Assembly (NCBI GenBank): GCA_028823435.1
Contig: JAPKBK010000025.1
Location: forward strand, 1 to 12,282
DNA length: 12,282 nt
DNA from: Flavobacteriales bacterium
Lineage (GTDB): Bacteria; Bacteroidota; Bacteroidia; Flavobacteriales_D; Sanyastnellaceae
Reading direction: 5' to 3'
Of this stretch, positions 1 to 8,216 are shown in pieces (positions within the stretch are counted from its first letter, which is position 1; the number at the start of each line of letters is the position of its first letter). A model generated the notes under the pieces. That model had not been told where the DNA came from. It worked only from the letters and a program-made list of their open reading frames with translations, and made no database searches. Position numbers and translations under genes: made by a program.

Positions 1-1203
1 GATCACGCCGCCCGAGCCTGCATCTGCTGAAAAGGACAATGTATCTAGTTCAATGGTGTATGTGTCTTCTGCGATACACGCGCCGTCATCGAACGAAAGG
101 CTTAAAGTATATGAGCCTCCATTGTCAATGACAGCCCCAAATTCCTCAGAGCTTACAAGGTTTCCTCCGTTTGTGGCGGACCAATTGTAGGTCAAGCCAT
201 TATCGAAATTGGAATTAGCAGTTAAAATCACAGTGGTATTGATACAATCGATGACATCAAAATCCGCAGAGATTTCCACCGCCAAGGGTTCAACAAAAAC
301 CTCAATTGTTTGCGATTGTAAGTCCCCGCAGAAGTCAGTATATGTTACTGTATACACCTGTGTGGATGGGGGTGTTGCTATCGGGTCAAATGCATTTGGA
401 TCGCTTAAAAAATCAGTGGGAGTCCATGTAAATGGTTGTGACAAATCACCGCCCGAGATTAATTGCGTGGATTGACCAGGGCACAGTGTGACATCTCCTG
501 TAGGTGTTGCATTTTCATAGAGGCAGACTGTGTGTATGTTGTTTGCGCCACCTGTTGAGGAGGTGAACCCCCACGTGACTTGGGTGTCTCCATTAAAGAT
601 GTCATTGATCAAGTCGACACTCGCTACGAGTCTGAATTCACAATCGAAATAGACATTAAGTTCTTCTGTGCTTGGGTCCCATGTGATTTGAACTGCATGC
701 TCCAAACCATCTTCAATGTCTGCCCCAATAGAAGTCGCTGTCACAGGTCCTGCTATTGCCGTTGCTGCGGTATGGTCGACGTCGCCATCAGAGATGATGC
801 CGATGTGGTCTTCTGTGAGGTCGCCTACATCAGGATTCAGATAAGTGTCAAACTCAATGCCTAAGCTGGGAAGCAATCCTTGAAATCCGATGCCTTGACC
901 CAGTTCACCGATTGCTGAAGGCCCAATAGTTTGCATCACAAACATCATCCCGTCACCGCCGGGATTCTCACTGGAGCCATTTCCTTGATTGTCCCCGAAA
1001 TTCATTTTAAATTGAAGGTCAAAAGATTGCTCTAAATTTATGGGCGCATCATACCAGACAGCACCCACTTGAGCGGGCAAAGTGTCGGTTAGTTGATAGC
1101 AGTCGTCACCCAAAGGAACAGCATTGCCCTGAAGAGTGTATTGAGCGGTTCCTGTTAAAGACAGGAAACACAAGAAGATAGCTATGGAGTTACGGATGCG
1201 CAT
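1..1203 (-). CDS. Exported L-type lectin / Ig-like domain surface protein (partial, C-terminus outside window)
   Basis: The minus strand is open for 401 codons from the ATG at 1203-1201 to the left edge, with no stop, so the 3' part is missing. Residues 1-20 form a signal peptide ending TGTA before Q21. Residues about 22-230 read as a legume/L-type lectin domain: GGDG at 82-85, then LGIEFDTYLNPDVGD followed by DHIGI (114-136). This keeps the acidic, Asn and His residues (E117, D119, N123, D128, H133) used for Ca2+/Mn2+ binding in the family, and the closing strands HAVQITWDP (169-177) are also present. Residues about 235-306 and 308-395 look like two PKD/Ig-like modules, the first with the phrase FLSDPNAFDPIATPP typical of Bacteroidota surface proteins. 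Such proteins often end in a gliding-motility or T9SS C-terminal domain, which cannot be seen here. Inferred role: cell-surface carbohydrate-binding adhesin or matrix protein. It lies 114 bp downstream of the TonB receptor gene. Ligand unknown. Confidence 0.85.
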   Translation of the reverse strand, partial: MRIRNSIAIFLCFLSLTGTAQYTLQGNAVPLGDDCYQLTDTLPAQVGAVWYDAPINLEQSFDLQFKMNFGDNQGNGSSENPGGDGMMFVMQTIGPSAIGELGQGIGFQGLLPSLGIEFDTYLNPDVGDLTEDHIGIISDGDVDHTAATAIAGPVTATSIGADIEDGLEHAVQITWDPSTEELNVYFDCEFRLVASVDLINDIFNGDTQVTWGFTSSTGGANNIHTVCLYENATPTGDVTLCPGQSTQLISGGDLSQPFTWTPTDFLSDPNAFDPIATPPSTQVYTVTYTDFCGDLQSQTIEVFVEPLAVEISADFDVIDCINTTVILTANSNFDNGLTYNWSATNGGNLVSSEEFGAVIDNGGSYTLSLSFDDGACIAEDTYTIELDTLSFSADAGSGGVI

Positions 1204-1317
1204 GTATTGTACCAATTTAGCCACAAACTACGAAAAACGAGTGCGTATTGTGAAGTTCTTCATCAAGAAGATGAACACGCCAATGGTGACAGGTTGTGTT
1301 AATTGAATTCTTTTTAT

Positions 1318-3885
1318 TTAGAATTCGATATGAAGCTTTAGATTCAATCGTCTTCCAGTGAGGAAGTTGGGTATGGCATACTGTCTTCCATTCACATCCT
1401 CGATCCACGTGTGGTTAATCGTGTTATTGATTCCCAGGATGTTGAAGACCTCAAGAGAGATAAATCCGTTTTTATTGAGATGTTTTTCAGACGTCAGAAG
1501 CTCTTTGGAAAAACCGATGTCAACCCTCCTGTATGCAGGTGTTCTGAGAACATCTTGATACCGGTTCATTGTGGGTGGTCCATAGGGGAGGCCTGTGCCA
1601 AAAAACAAACTCAGTAAGACCTTGTATTCTGGGTTGTTCGGCATCTCGTCCTGGAACAACATGCTCACACTGAGGCGTTGGTCACTCGGTCGAGCAATGT
1701 ACCCAGGTTCGATCAGAACAGTATCCACTGCGACGTCATTCCAAGTATAACCTGGGATAATTTTGACGCCTTCGTCATTGTAAAGTTCCAAATAGAAATC
1801 ATCTGCAATATCCTCCTCCGTTTTAAGAACACTAAACCTCATCCAACTCTCAATCCCGTCGATGAACTCTCCGTTGAGCATTAAATCAAGTCCTGTCGCG
1901 TATCCACTGGAGTTATTCGTTGCATAATAACGCTGACGTACATTTTCAACTTCATAGGGAATGATTTGGTCCAAATCCTTGTAATACACCTCGCCTACAA
2001 ACTTGAATTGACGGCTGTACATTTCGAATTGATGGTCCACACCCCCTACAGCATGTATGGCGCGCTGCGGCAGGATGTCCGGATTGAGGGTGCCATTGAC
2101 CCCGCGCATTTCACGGTAGAAGGGAGGCTGCCAGTAATATCCGCCAGCAAAGGACCACGTGGTGAGGGGACTTTCTGTAGGCGTGAAGCTGATGTGAGCC
2201 CGAGGTCCACCTACAAGGTGCTTTCGCGACGTGTCACCAGGTGCAATTTCAGGTGTACTCAGAGACCAGTAATGGAACCGCGCACCGATGTGGGCGTTTA
2301 AGATTCCTTTTTCTAATTCGATAGACCAGGTATCCTGAACATAGCCTGTAAATCTGTTGGAGCGTACCGTGTTGGAAGTGCGGATGACGTTTTGGAACTC
2401 CAGGGGCTGAAATGGCTGTGCGCCAGGATCTGTATAGCCTACATTGTCTTGGGGATGCGGTGAGATGTATCCCGAACTGTCTACAAAAGACCACTCTGAT
2501 AAATTGTCAAGAATAAGTTCAGTCGCCCCTTTGAGTCCCCATTCCAGAAAATGTTTTCCTTGTCCGATGTCTATTGATCCCTTAAGGGCAGAAGACAAAA
2601 CAGTTGCTTCCAGTTGATTCCTTGCGTGATTCAGAAAGCCACCAACGCCAAGATTGTCCGCAGATTCACCGAAATCGTCTGAGCCAGGATCGAGCTCTAG
2701 CTCATCTAACCAATACGCGCCTAGGATGTCAAATGATTCCGTTTCGACGGTTCTAAATGCAGAGTTAATCCAACGGATTCGTGTATTTTCGGTGATTCTC
2801 TCAAAAGCAAGTGCCCCAAATCCTGTTTGATAAGCGGTTTCTTCTTCGCCATCGAAAAATATTTTTAACCGTATTGCATTGTTGATCGTGCCGATGTCTG
2901 TTTCTCGTGTCTGAGGCACGAATTTGTAATCGTTCTGACCGTAAACCCCGAGGAGTTGAATTTCCCACGGTCCATACCCGTCCGGATCCCAAGTGATGTA
3001 GGTTTGGGCGTCGAGATACGTGGGGTTGTATTCTCCGCTCTCATCGAGTGTTCCTAGAATATAGGAATTGTCGCGATATCGAATGCCCGTATTAACTTTA
3101 ATCTTTCCCCCTGCAGCGATCCCATCGTGTTGAATCTGGGCGCCAAGCAGACTGGCTGTCACTTGCGTTCTTCGTTTTGTGGGTTTGCGGTAGTGTATAT
3201 CCAGAACCGAACTCAGCTTGTCGCCAAACTTGCTTTCAAAACCACCAGCGCTAAATGAAATGCGTTGAACCATGTCTGGATTTGGGAAACTCAGTCCTTC
3301 CTGTTGTCCACTTCTTACAAGAAAGGGTCGATATACCTCAATGTCATTGACATAGACCAAATTCTCATCAAAACTACCACCCCTGACATTGTATGCACTT
3401 GACAGTTCACTTGTAAAGTTAACGGGAGCTTGTAAAAGAACATCTTCCACTGTGCCGCGAGGTGTCGGTATTCTACTTGTAACCCGAGGGTCAATACGTT
3501 GAATTGAAACATCATTGCGACCTGACTCGATGATTTCTGCAGCCCCAATTGTTACGGTGCTTTTCAGAACGACTTGAATGGTTAATGACTGCTTTCCTTC
3601 AAAATCAAGCGGGATCTCTTGTATCTCATAACCGATCATTGAGCATCGGAGGGTCCAAGGCCCCAAAGAAGGCAGAGAAAGTTTGAACGCCCCAAATCCA
3701 TCAGTAGAAACCCCCAACCTGTTATTCTGTAGGATAATTAAAGTTGCGCCTGGCAAAAGGACGCCGTCGCTTCCGCGAACATTTCCTTGAATAGTGAATT
3801 CCGAAAGTGTCGTTTGTGCAGATAGAGAAGTGAATGACAAACACAAAAACACGCCAAACAAAGCTATGTAAAGAGCGCTTTTCAT
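1318..3885 (-). CDS. TonB-dependent outer-membrane receptor with N-terminal carboxypeptidase-regulatory-like domain
   Basis: The product has 855 residues. A signal peptide (about 1-24, ending SLSAQ) is followed by a carboxypeptidase-regulatory-like beta-sandwich at about 30-108 (GNVRGSDGVLLPGATL near the start, SMIGYEIQEI near the end). A plug domain spans about 120-232 and includes VEDVLLQAPV, YNVRGGSFDENLVYVNDIEV and FSAGGFESKFGDKLSSVLDI. The long remainder is rich in aromatic, alternating strands of an outer-membrane beta-barrel and ends with a terminal Phe (LKLHIEF), as barrel proteins do. Proteins of this type import a substrate through the outer membrane using energy from TonB-ExbBD. 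There is no SusD-type lipoprotein beside it, so it is not a standard SusCD glycan pair; the substrate cannot be told from sequence. The ATG lies 3 bp after the stop of the upstream small exported protein, which points to co-transcription and probable translational coupling. Confidence 0.92.
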   Translation of the reverse strand: MKSALYIALFGVFLCLSFTSLSAQTTLSEFTIQGNVRGSDGVLLPGATLIILQNNRLGVSTDGFGAFKLSLPSLGPWTLRCSMIGYEIQEIPLDFEGKQSLTIQVVLKSTVTIGAAEIIESGRNDVSIQRIDPRVTSRIPTPRGTVEDVLLQAPVNFTSELSSAYNVRGGSFDENLVYVNDIEVYRPFLVRSGQQEGLSFPNPDMVQRISFSAGGFESKFGDKLSSVLDIHYRKPTKRRTQVTASLLGAQIQHDGIAAGGKIKVNTGIRYRDNSYILGTLDESGEYNPTYLDAQTYITWDPDGYGPWEIQLLGVYGQNDYKFVPQTRETDIGTINNAIRLKIFFDGEEETAYQTGFGALAFERITENTRIRWINSAFRTVETESFDILGAYWLDELELDPGSDDFGESADNLGVGGFLNHARNQLEATVLSSALKGSIDIGQGKHFLEWGLKGATELILDNLSEWSFVDSSGYISPHPQDNVGYTDPGAQPFQPLEFQNVIRTSNTVRSNRFTGYVQDTWSIELEKGILNAHIGARFHYWSLSTPEIAPGDTSRKHLVGGPRAHISFTPTESPLTTWSFAGGYYWQPPFYREMRGVNGTLNPDILPQRAIHAVGGVDHQFEMYSRQFKFVGEVYYKDLDQIIPYEVENVRQRYYATNNSSGYATGLDLMLNGEFIDGIESWMRFSVLKTEEDIADDFYLELYNDEGVKIIPGYTWNDVAVDTVLIEPGYIARPSDQRLSVSMLFQDEMPNNPEYKVLLSLFFGTGLPYGPPTMNRYQDVLRTPAYRRVDIGFSKELLTSEKHLNKNGFISLEVFNILGINNTINHTWIEDVNGRQYAIPNFLTGRRLNLKLHIEF

Positions 3886-3888
3886 CTT

Positions 3889-4530
3889 TTAATTTCTTTT
3901 TAAATCTCCGTTTTTCAGTGCCTTCAGAAATTGAGCCCATGCTACAGGGTTGAGAAGGTTTGTTGTGGGTATGCCTCCTAAATTAGAATACTCTAACGCG
4001 ACCTCGCGCGCGTCTTGGTTTGCAAGGGCCTGTCCGTCCAGACCTACATCGATCAACCTGTCATAGATGTCAAAAGGGTTCATCGCTTGTTGGCCCACGG
4101 AGTATGCATCCTCTTCTAGACCCAATGCCATGAATTCTTTTCTGAATGCATCGCGCGAAGGCCAAGGGTAGATATATGCATTGTTAATCATGACAGTATC
4201 ACGGCTCATGGGTTGGACTAAGCTAATTCGATTCAAGTCACCGCCAGATGGGATAACGACTTCTCGCGTGATATATCCTGTGCTAGAAAAGCGCAAAGTG
4301 TCTCCTTCAAGTACCGGTATGCTGAAAAACCCTTGGGGGTCAGTCATGGTTCCTCTCGCGTCTCTTGCTCTGTAAACAGTAGAATACGGAATAGGCATCA
4401 ATGAATCACCCGTGACAACAAGACCGCTTACTTGAACAACTCCAGTTGTGAGTTGCGTTGAGTCAGACTGTGCGGATGCTACAGAAGCCAAGGTGAACAT
4501 TGTGAGTGTAAAAAGGAGTCGTGTAAACAT
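3889..4530 (-). CDS. Small exported carboxypeptidase-regulatory-like domain protein, function unknown
   Basis: The product has 213 residues from the ATG at 4530-4528. The frame can be extended three codons to a TTG at 4539-4537, but the ATG gives a compact signal peptide (MFTRLLFTLTMFTLASVASA, cleavage before Q21) and is preferred. Residues about 33-108 form a carboxypeptidase-regulatory-like (Ig-fold) domain: VSGLVVTGDSLMPIPYSTVY, TMTDPQGFFSIPV, then GDTLRFSSTGY. The last ~100 residues have no function I can name. They begin with YPWPSRDAFRKEFMALGL (121-138) and continue as a mostly helical-looking, acidic stretch. No beta-barrel follows, so this is a periplasmic or envelope-associated protein rather than a truncated receptor. 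It sits 10 bp after prfC and 3 bp before a TonB receptor that carries the same kind of N-terminal domain, so it may be a partner of that receptor; this is inference from position only. Confidence 0.85.
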   Translation of the reverse strand: MFTRLLFTLTMFTLASVASAQSDSTQLTTGVVQVSGLVVTGDSLMPIPYSTVYRARDARGTMTDPQGFFSIPVLEGDTLRFSSTGYITREVVIPSGGDLNRISLVQPMSRDTVMINNAYIYPWPSRDAFRKEFMALGLEEDAYSVGQQAMNPFDIYDRLIDVGLDGQALANQDAREVALEYSNLGGIPTTNLLNPVAWAQFLKALKNGDLKRN

Positions 4531-4540
4531 TGATGACAAG

Positions 4541-6136
4541 TTAAGCTTGTTCAGTTTTGAATTCGCTCGTCACATGGAACGTGATTTCAGGAAAGTTATC
4601 CATTTCCATTTTAAGAAGGAATGGGGAAGGCGCCAAGTAAACCTCGTTGTCATCTTTATCTACAACAATGTCATTTGCTTTTATCCGTCGAAATTCCCCA
4701 AGTTTTTCTTCATTGTCGGAGACGAGCCAACACGCTTTGTGATAGGGTTTGGGCTGGAATTCACACTTTGCACCATATTCATGTTCAAGGCGGTATTGGA
4801 TGACTTCAAATTGAAGTTCTCCAACAGTTCCCACAATTTTACGGTTGCCTGCAGTACGAACAAAGAGTTGCGCCACCCCCTCGTCGGTAAGTTGTTTAAT
4901 CCCTTTCTCGAGCTGCTTGCTCTTCATGGGGTCCTTATTCACGAGTTCCTTAAATATCTCAGGGCTGAAGCTCGGGATCCCACGGAACTGTAAATCTTCG
5001 CCTTCAGTAATCGTGTCGCCAATTTTAAAATTGCCGGTATCGTACAACCCTACGACATCTCCAGGCCATGCCTCATTGACCAAGCTTTTGTCCTTGGCAA
5101 GGAAGGTGACAGGGTTTGCGAATTTTAATTTTTTATTTAATCTGGTGTGCTTGTAAAACGTATTTCTTTCAAACTTTCCAGAGCAAATTCTAAGGAATGC
5201 AATGCGGTCTCTGTGCTTGGGGTCTATGTTCGCGTGTATCTTGAAGATAAAGCCTGTAAGCTTCTCTTCCTCAGGGTTTACGACTCTTGAGCTAGCTTTT
5301 ACTGGGCTGGGAAGAGGTGCGATTTTTATAAAGATGTCTAGCATCTCTTGGATGCCAAAATTATTGACTGCGCTTCCGAAAAATACGGGTGCAACATTTG
5401 CATCTAGATAGGGTTGGGTATCCCATGTGTCATAGACACCGTCGATCAATTCGACATCCTCCCTGAGTTGCTCAGCGTGCTCTCCGACGAGGGCATCCAA
5501 TTGTTCATCCTGTAGATCTTTTATTGCGAAGACCTCTGTGGCCATTTTGGTTTTGTCTGCCTGGAATAAGCGAACATTGTGATCGTATAAGTTATATACC
5601 CCTTGAAAGGTCGCTCCTCCACTGATAGGCCAGCTTAGGGGCCTCACGTTAATATCTAATTTCTCCTCAAGTTCATCTAACAGATCAAAGGGGTCTTGTC
5701 CTTCCAAATCCATCTTGTTGACGAAAACGATGACGGGCGTCTTTCGCATGCGGCAAACCTCCATGAGTCTTTCGGTTTGGGCCTCAACTCCCTTTACACA
5801 ATCAATCACGAGTATGACACTGTCGACAGCGGTTAACGTTCGGTATGTATCCTCGGCAAAATCTCTGTGACCAGGGGTGTCAAGTAGATTGACGAGCATG
5901 TCTTTGTAATTAAAAGCCATGACAGAGGTTGCTACAGAGATTCCACGTTGTCGTTCAATTTCCATAAAGTCAGAAGTCGCAGTCTTTGTGATTTTGTTAT
6001 TTTTCACAGCCCCTGCAGTCTGAATGGCTCCACCGAATAGAAGGAATTTCTCGGTAAGCGTCGTCTTGCCAGCATCTGGGTGAGAGATGATAGCAAATGT
6101 TCGGCGCTTTGAGATTTCTTCTTTTATGGTTGACAT
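4541..6136 (-). CDS. prfC: Peptide chain release factor 3 (RF3)
   Basis: The 531-residue product matches the usual RF3 length (529 in E. coli). RF3 is a cytoplasmic translational GTPase that speeds the release of RF1 and RF2 from the ribosome after termination. GTPase motifs are intact: G1 SHPDAGKT (18-25), G2 RGISV (64-68), G3 DTPGH (86-90) and G4 NKMD (140-143). The opening ISKRRTFAIISHPDAGKTTL and the later ERQRGISVATSVM are RF3 signatures that separate it from EF-G, which is also much longer. A beta-barrel domain follows at roughly 300-385 and the C-terminal domain (including VGTVGELQFEVIQYRLEHEY) runs to the end. The gene starts 39 bp after the dehydrogenase stop and has a likely promoter of its own in that gap. 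Its stop is 10 bp before the next gene. The reading frame is complete and nothing in it looks abnormal. Confidence 0.98.
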   Translation of the reverse strand: MSTIKEEISKRRTFAIISHPDAGKTTLTEKFLLFGGAIQTAGAVKNNKITKTATSDFMEIERQRGISVATSVMAFNYKDMLVNLLDTPGHRDFAEDTYRTLTAVDSVILVIDCVKGVEAQTERLMEVCRMRKTPVIVFVNKMDLEGQDPFDLLDELEEKLDINVRPLSWPISGGATFQGVYNLYDHNVRLFQADKTKMATEVFAIKDLQDEQLDALVGEHAEQLREDVELIDGVYDTWDTQPYLDANVAPVFFGSAVNNFGIQEMLDIFIKIAPLPSPVKASSRVVNPEEEKLTGFIFKIHANIDPKHRDRIAFLRICSGKFERNTFYKHTRLNKKLKFANPVTFLAKDKSLVNEAWPGDVVGLYDTGNFKIGDTITEGEDLQFRGIPSFSPEIFKELVNKDPMKSKQLEKGIKQLTDEGVAQLFVRTAGNRKIVGTVGELQFEVIQYRLEHEYGAKCEFQPKPYHKACWLVSDNEEKLGEFRRIKANDIVVDKDDNEVYLAPSPFLLKMEMDNFPEITFHVTSEFKTEQA

Positions 6137-6164
6137 GATGGAGATTCGGGTGCTAATTCGGATG

Positions 6165-6172
6165 CAAAAGTA
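6165..6172 (-). promoter_or_regulatory. Probable Bacteroidota -7 promoter element for prfC
   Basis: The minus strand reads TACTTTTG, a full match to the Bacteroidota sigma-ABfr -7 consensus TAnnTTTG, and continues CATCC. It lies in the 39-bp gap between the dehydrogenase stop (6176) and the prfC ATG (6136). Exactly 28 nt separate the element from the start codon, the same distance as at nqrA. I see no TTTG-like -33 element at the expected place, which would fall inside the end of the dehydrogenase gene. The promoter is therefore likely but not certain. Confidence 0.5.
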
Positions 6173-6175
6173 CGC

Positions 6176-6901
6176 CTAATTTCGGCGGTCTGGTCTTAGT
6201 GTAATCTCACTATAAATACCGCTTCCATTTGCTTCTATTGCCTGTAATACAGCATTTGCAATAAAGTCGGGCTCCATGCCTGAGTCGAATGTCGGTTTGT
6301 ATTGTGCTTTAAGCGCTTCGTTATTCGTTTTATCGATAAAGGATGTGTCTACTGAGCCAGGATTAATCGTTGTAATTGCCAAGACATCTTGAAACTCAAT
6401 TTTCAGAGACTCACTGATGGCCAAAACAGCATGTTTTGTGGCACAATACACCCCGCTGTTAGGGAATATATTGCGTGCAGCCACCGAACCGATATTGATG
6501 ATATGTCCCTTTGATTTCACCAGATGTGGAAGTGTTGCATGAATCGTTCGAAGTACACCAGTCACATTTACATCGATCATGGCCTCCCATTCTTCGATGG
6601 TTCCCTGATGAAGCGGGTTGAAATATCCGACGCCTGCGTTAGGAATTAATATGTCGAGCTTGCCGAAGCCTGTTAAGCATAATTTGCTGGCTTTTTGTAT
6701 GTCATCGTTTGATGTGACGTCACCTGCAAAAAACGCCAAGTTCCCACTCATGTTTGAACATGATGTCTTTAAATCTTGAAGTTTGTCCTCACTTCGGGCA
6801 AACGCAAAAACATTGTGTCCATTGCGACATAACATCTTGGAAATACTCTTTCCAATTCCTTCTGAAGCTCCTGTGATAAAAACAGTGTATGGTTTTTTCA
6901 T
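6176..6901 (-). CDS. Short-chain dehydrogenase/reductase (SDR family, classical)
   Basis: This 241-residue cytoplasmic protein has the Rossmann fold and catalytic residues of classical SDR oxidoreductases, which use NAD(P)H. The cofactor-binding glycine motif is TGASEGIG (10-17), GDVT (60-63) contacts the adenine, and PNAG is at 87-90. The catalytic tetrad is complete: N112 in VNVTG, S139 in IGSVAARN, and Y152 with K156 in YCATK. NPGSVDT (180-186) follows. The alternating pattern and length fit YdfG/SDR-type enzymes. An Arg at position 36 after the second strand (FAFARSEDK) would favour NADPH, but this is inference. Substrate is not predictable. The ATG lies 2 bp after the stop of the T9SS Plug-like gene, so the two are almost certainly co-transcribed; no functional link between them is evident. 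The stop codon is TAG. Confidence 0.93.
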   Translation of the reverse strand: MKKPYTVFITGASEGIGKSISKMLCRNGHNVFAFARSEDKLQDLKTSCSNMSGNLAFFAGDVTSNDDIQKASKLCLTGFGKLDILIPNAGVGYFNPLHQGTIEEWEAMIDVNVTGVLRTIHATLPHLVKSKGHIINIGSVAARNIFPNSGVYCATKHAVLAISESLKIEFQDVLAITTINPGSVDTSFIDKTNNEALKAQYKPTFDSGMEPDFIANAVLQAIEANGSGIYSEITLRPDRRN

Positions 6902-6903
6902 TC

Positions 6904-8172
6904 TTAATAGGGGTCGTTATTCCATTGTGCAAATCCGATCACTCTGTCGTATCCTTCAAAGTCAGCATAGTAAACAAAAACGGTGTATAAGTTGTCTGTC
7001 GCGAAGTGATTGCCTTCAATGTCGTCCGTCATACCATGCTCATATTCGGGAGCGCTGGAATCCTTAACGAGATAAAGGTAGTCGTAGTATCCCTGTTTTA
7101 AAAGAATATTTGCGTTGTATGCGGATGCTTCGGCGTCCCACTTCATTTTCATACTTGGATGGCATTTTCCGTTGCTCAATTCGCCAAATATAAAGATGTC
7201 TCTTCCATGAAGTTCATAGGGCATGGGAAGCGAAAAATGAGCCACAGAATAATCACTTCCTGTATAGATTTCGTGCCTGTCATTTGAAATAGCGAAGGCA
7301 CCATTGATGTCGGGCTGAGATGTATGATATGTGTAGGTTCTTCTTAGACTTGGGTCGAGTAGGTGGTGGAAAGAATGTTCTCCTTCAGTAATGCCAGCGA
7401 TCCCTCTCGCAGTAAAATTTAGGCTTTTCAGGTCTACAAATCGATAGGAATTTCCACCAGGAAAAACATAGCCCACTTTGGAAAAGTCCAATTCTTGCCC
7501 CTTAATAAAACGAGGAGGAATGTCGCTTATAGCGTTATCCCACCTGGCATTTTGGAGTACTGTTGTGAATAAATTGTTATAAGGGTCAAGAAAGCTGTAG
7601 GTGTCTTCTTTGACGACAAATGAAATTTCTTGATGCGTTCGTCGGAGCGCGATATCCACGGGTTCAATCACTTCAGCTTGGACGAAACTTAAATCCTCGT
7701 ACACCACAAATCTCCGAGAGATTAATATTTCTTCAGGGGTGTTGGGCGAGAAAACTTCAAGGACATAGTTTCCGCTTCTCGTCCAGAGAAAATCGTCTTG
7801 GGGCAAATCGATGGCGTAATGCGTGTAATTCACTTTTGTGCCGAAGCTGTCTTCCATGTCATCGATCACGACATCATAAAAGCCATCCAAATATTCGCTT
7901 GGATGTAAATCACTGTACCACCAGTCATGTGTGCAATGACGAACGCGTAGGTTATAAGATGAGTATTCAGCTCGGAGGTCATCAAAGCGAAATGTCAGCA
8001 CGCCACCTTGTAGGGGGATGAATGGTGGGGAAATAACCAAATCTTTGGGATGAAGCGTAACAGACGCCAATCCCAGTCCAGTGTCATTCATCCTAACTGC
8101 TTGAGAATTAATGGCATTTGACGTAAAAATAAACAGCAACAATGTAAAAGTTCGAGTTCTCCAATTTCTCAT
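6904..8172 (-). CDS. Type IX secretion system Plug-family protein (DUF5103)
   Basis: The 422-residue product has an N-terminal signal peptide (about 1-23, cleavage near NSQA) and the DUF5103 pattern. Recognisable parts are LTFRFDDLRAEYSSYNLRVR (59-78), HCTHDWWYSDLHPSEYLDGF (79-98), then SFGTKVNYTHYAIDLP (109-124), SGNYVLEVF (133-141) and ISRRFVVYED (151-160). In Flavobacterium johnsoniae a member of this family was found bound to the giant T9SS translocon SprA, sealing its periplasmic side when no cargo is in transit; hence the name Plug. The middle of the protein is beta-rich with DIPPRFIKGQELDFSKVGYV, and the end contains QGYYDYLYLV and EGNHFATDNLYTVFVYY, also family-like. It implies that the organism has T9SS, although no other T9SS component lies in the window. 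It is the first gene of the leftward run and is divergent from nqrA, 104 bp apart. The assignment to the family is strong; the exact role is by homology. Confidence 0.88.
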   Translation of the reverse strand: MRNWRTRTFTLLLFIFTSNAINSQAVRMNDTGLGLASVTLHPKDLVISPPFIPLQGGVLTFRFDDLRAEYSSYNLRVRHCTHDWWYSDLHPSEYLDGFYDVVIDDMEDSFGTKVNYTHYAIDLPQDDFLWTRSGNYVLEVFSPNTPEEILISRRFVVYEDLSFVQAEVIEPVDIALRRTHQEISFVVKEDTYSFLDPYNNLFTTVLQNARWDNAISDIPPRFIKGQELDFSKVGYVFPGGNSYRFVDLKSLNFTARGIAGITEGEHSFHHLLDPSLRRTYTYHTSQPDINGAFAISNDRHEIYTGSDYSVAHFSLPMPYELHGRDIFIFGELSNGKCHPSMKMKWDAEASAYNANILLKQGYYDYLYLVKDSSAPEYEHGMTDDIEGNHFATDNLYTVFVYYADFEGYDRVIGFAQWNNDPY

Positions 8173-8216
8173 GCAACAAAGTTCGTAACTCGCAGTTGTG
8201 TTTTGACATATGTTTA

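Noticed and set aside
209..864. Two plus-strand open frames (209-475 and 580-864)
   Set aside because: The minus strand here encodes an uninterrupted lectin/Ig-like protein; the plus frames have no family features.
1224..1230. TAGTTTG on the minus strand, 20 nt before the lectin start, as a promoter element
   Set aside because: It is one base short of the TAnnTTTG consensus and lacks a -33 partner. A promoter in the 114-bp gap is plausible, but this site cannot be claimed.
1259..1275. Small hairpin TTCATC-aagaa-GATGAA between receptor and lectin genes
   Set aside because: A 6-bp stem without G/C-rich pairs and with no U-tract on the minus strand; not convincing as a terminator.
1305..1326. 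GAATTC repeated on both sides of the receptor stop codon, resembling a terminator hairpin
   Set aside because: Only a 6-bp AT-rich stem with a 10-nt loop, and one arm encodes the final Glu-Phe of the receptor. Stability is too low and no proper U-tract follows in the direction of transcription.
1318..4530. A SusCD-type polysaccharide utilisation locus
   Set aside because: No SusD-like lipoprotein, glycoside hydrolase or sensor is present, and the small partner has a signal peptide without a lipobox cysteine.
4448..4993. Open frame of 181 codons on the plus strand
   Set aside because: It is antisense to the end of prfC and the start of the small exported gene, both of which have clear homology signatures. 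The translation has no recognisable domain and reads as a shadow frame.
7620..8021. Open frame of 133 codons on the plus strand
   Set aside because: It lies fully inside the strongly supported Plug-family gene on the other strand and is rich in Arg, Cys, His and Ser, as shadow frames are.
8177..8184. GAACTTTG on the minus strand as promoter of the Plug-family gene
   Set aside because: It lacks the TA pair and would leave only 4 nt before the start codon, with no -33 element.
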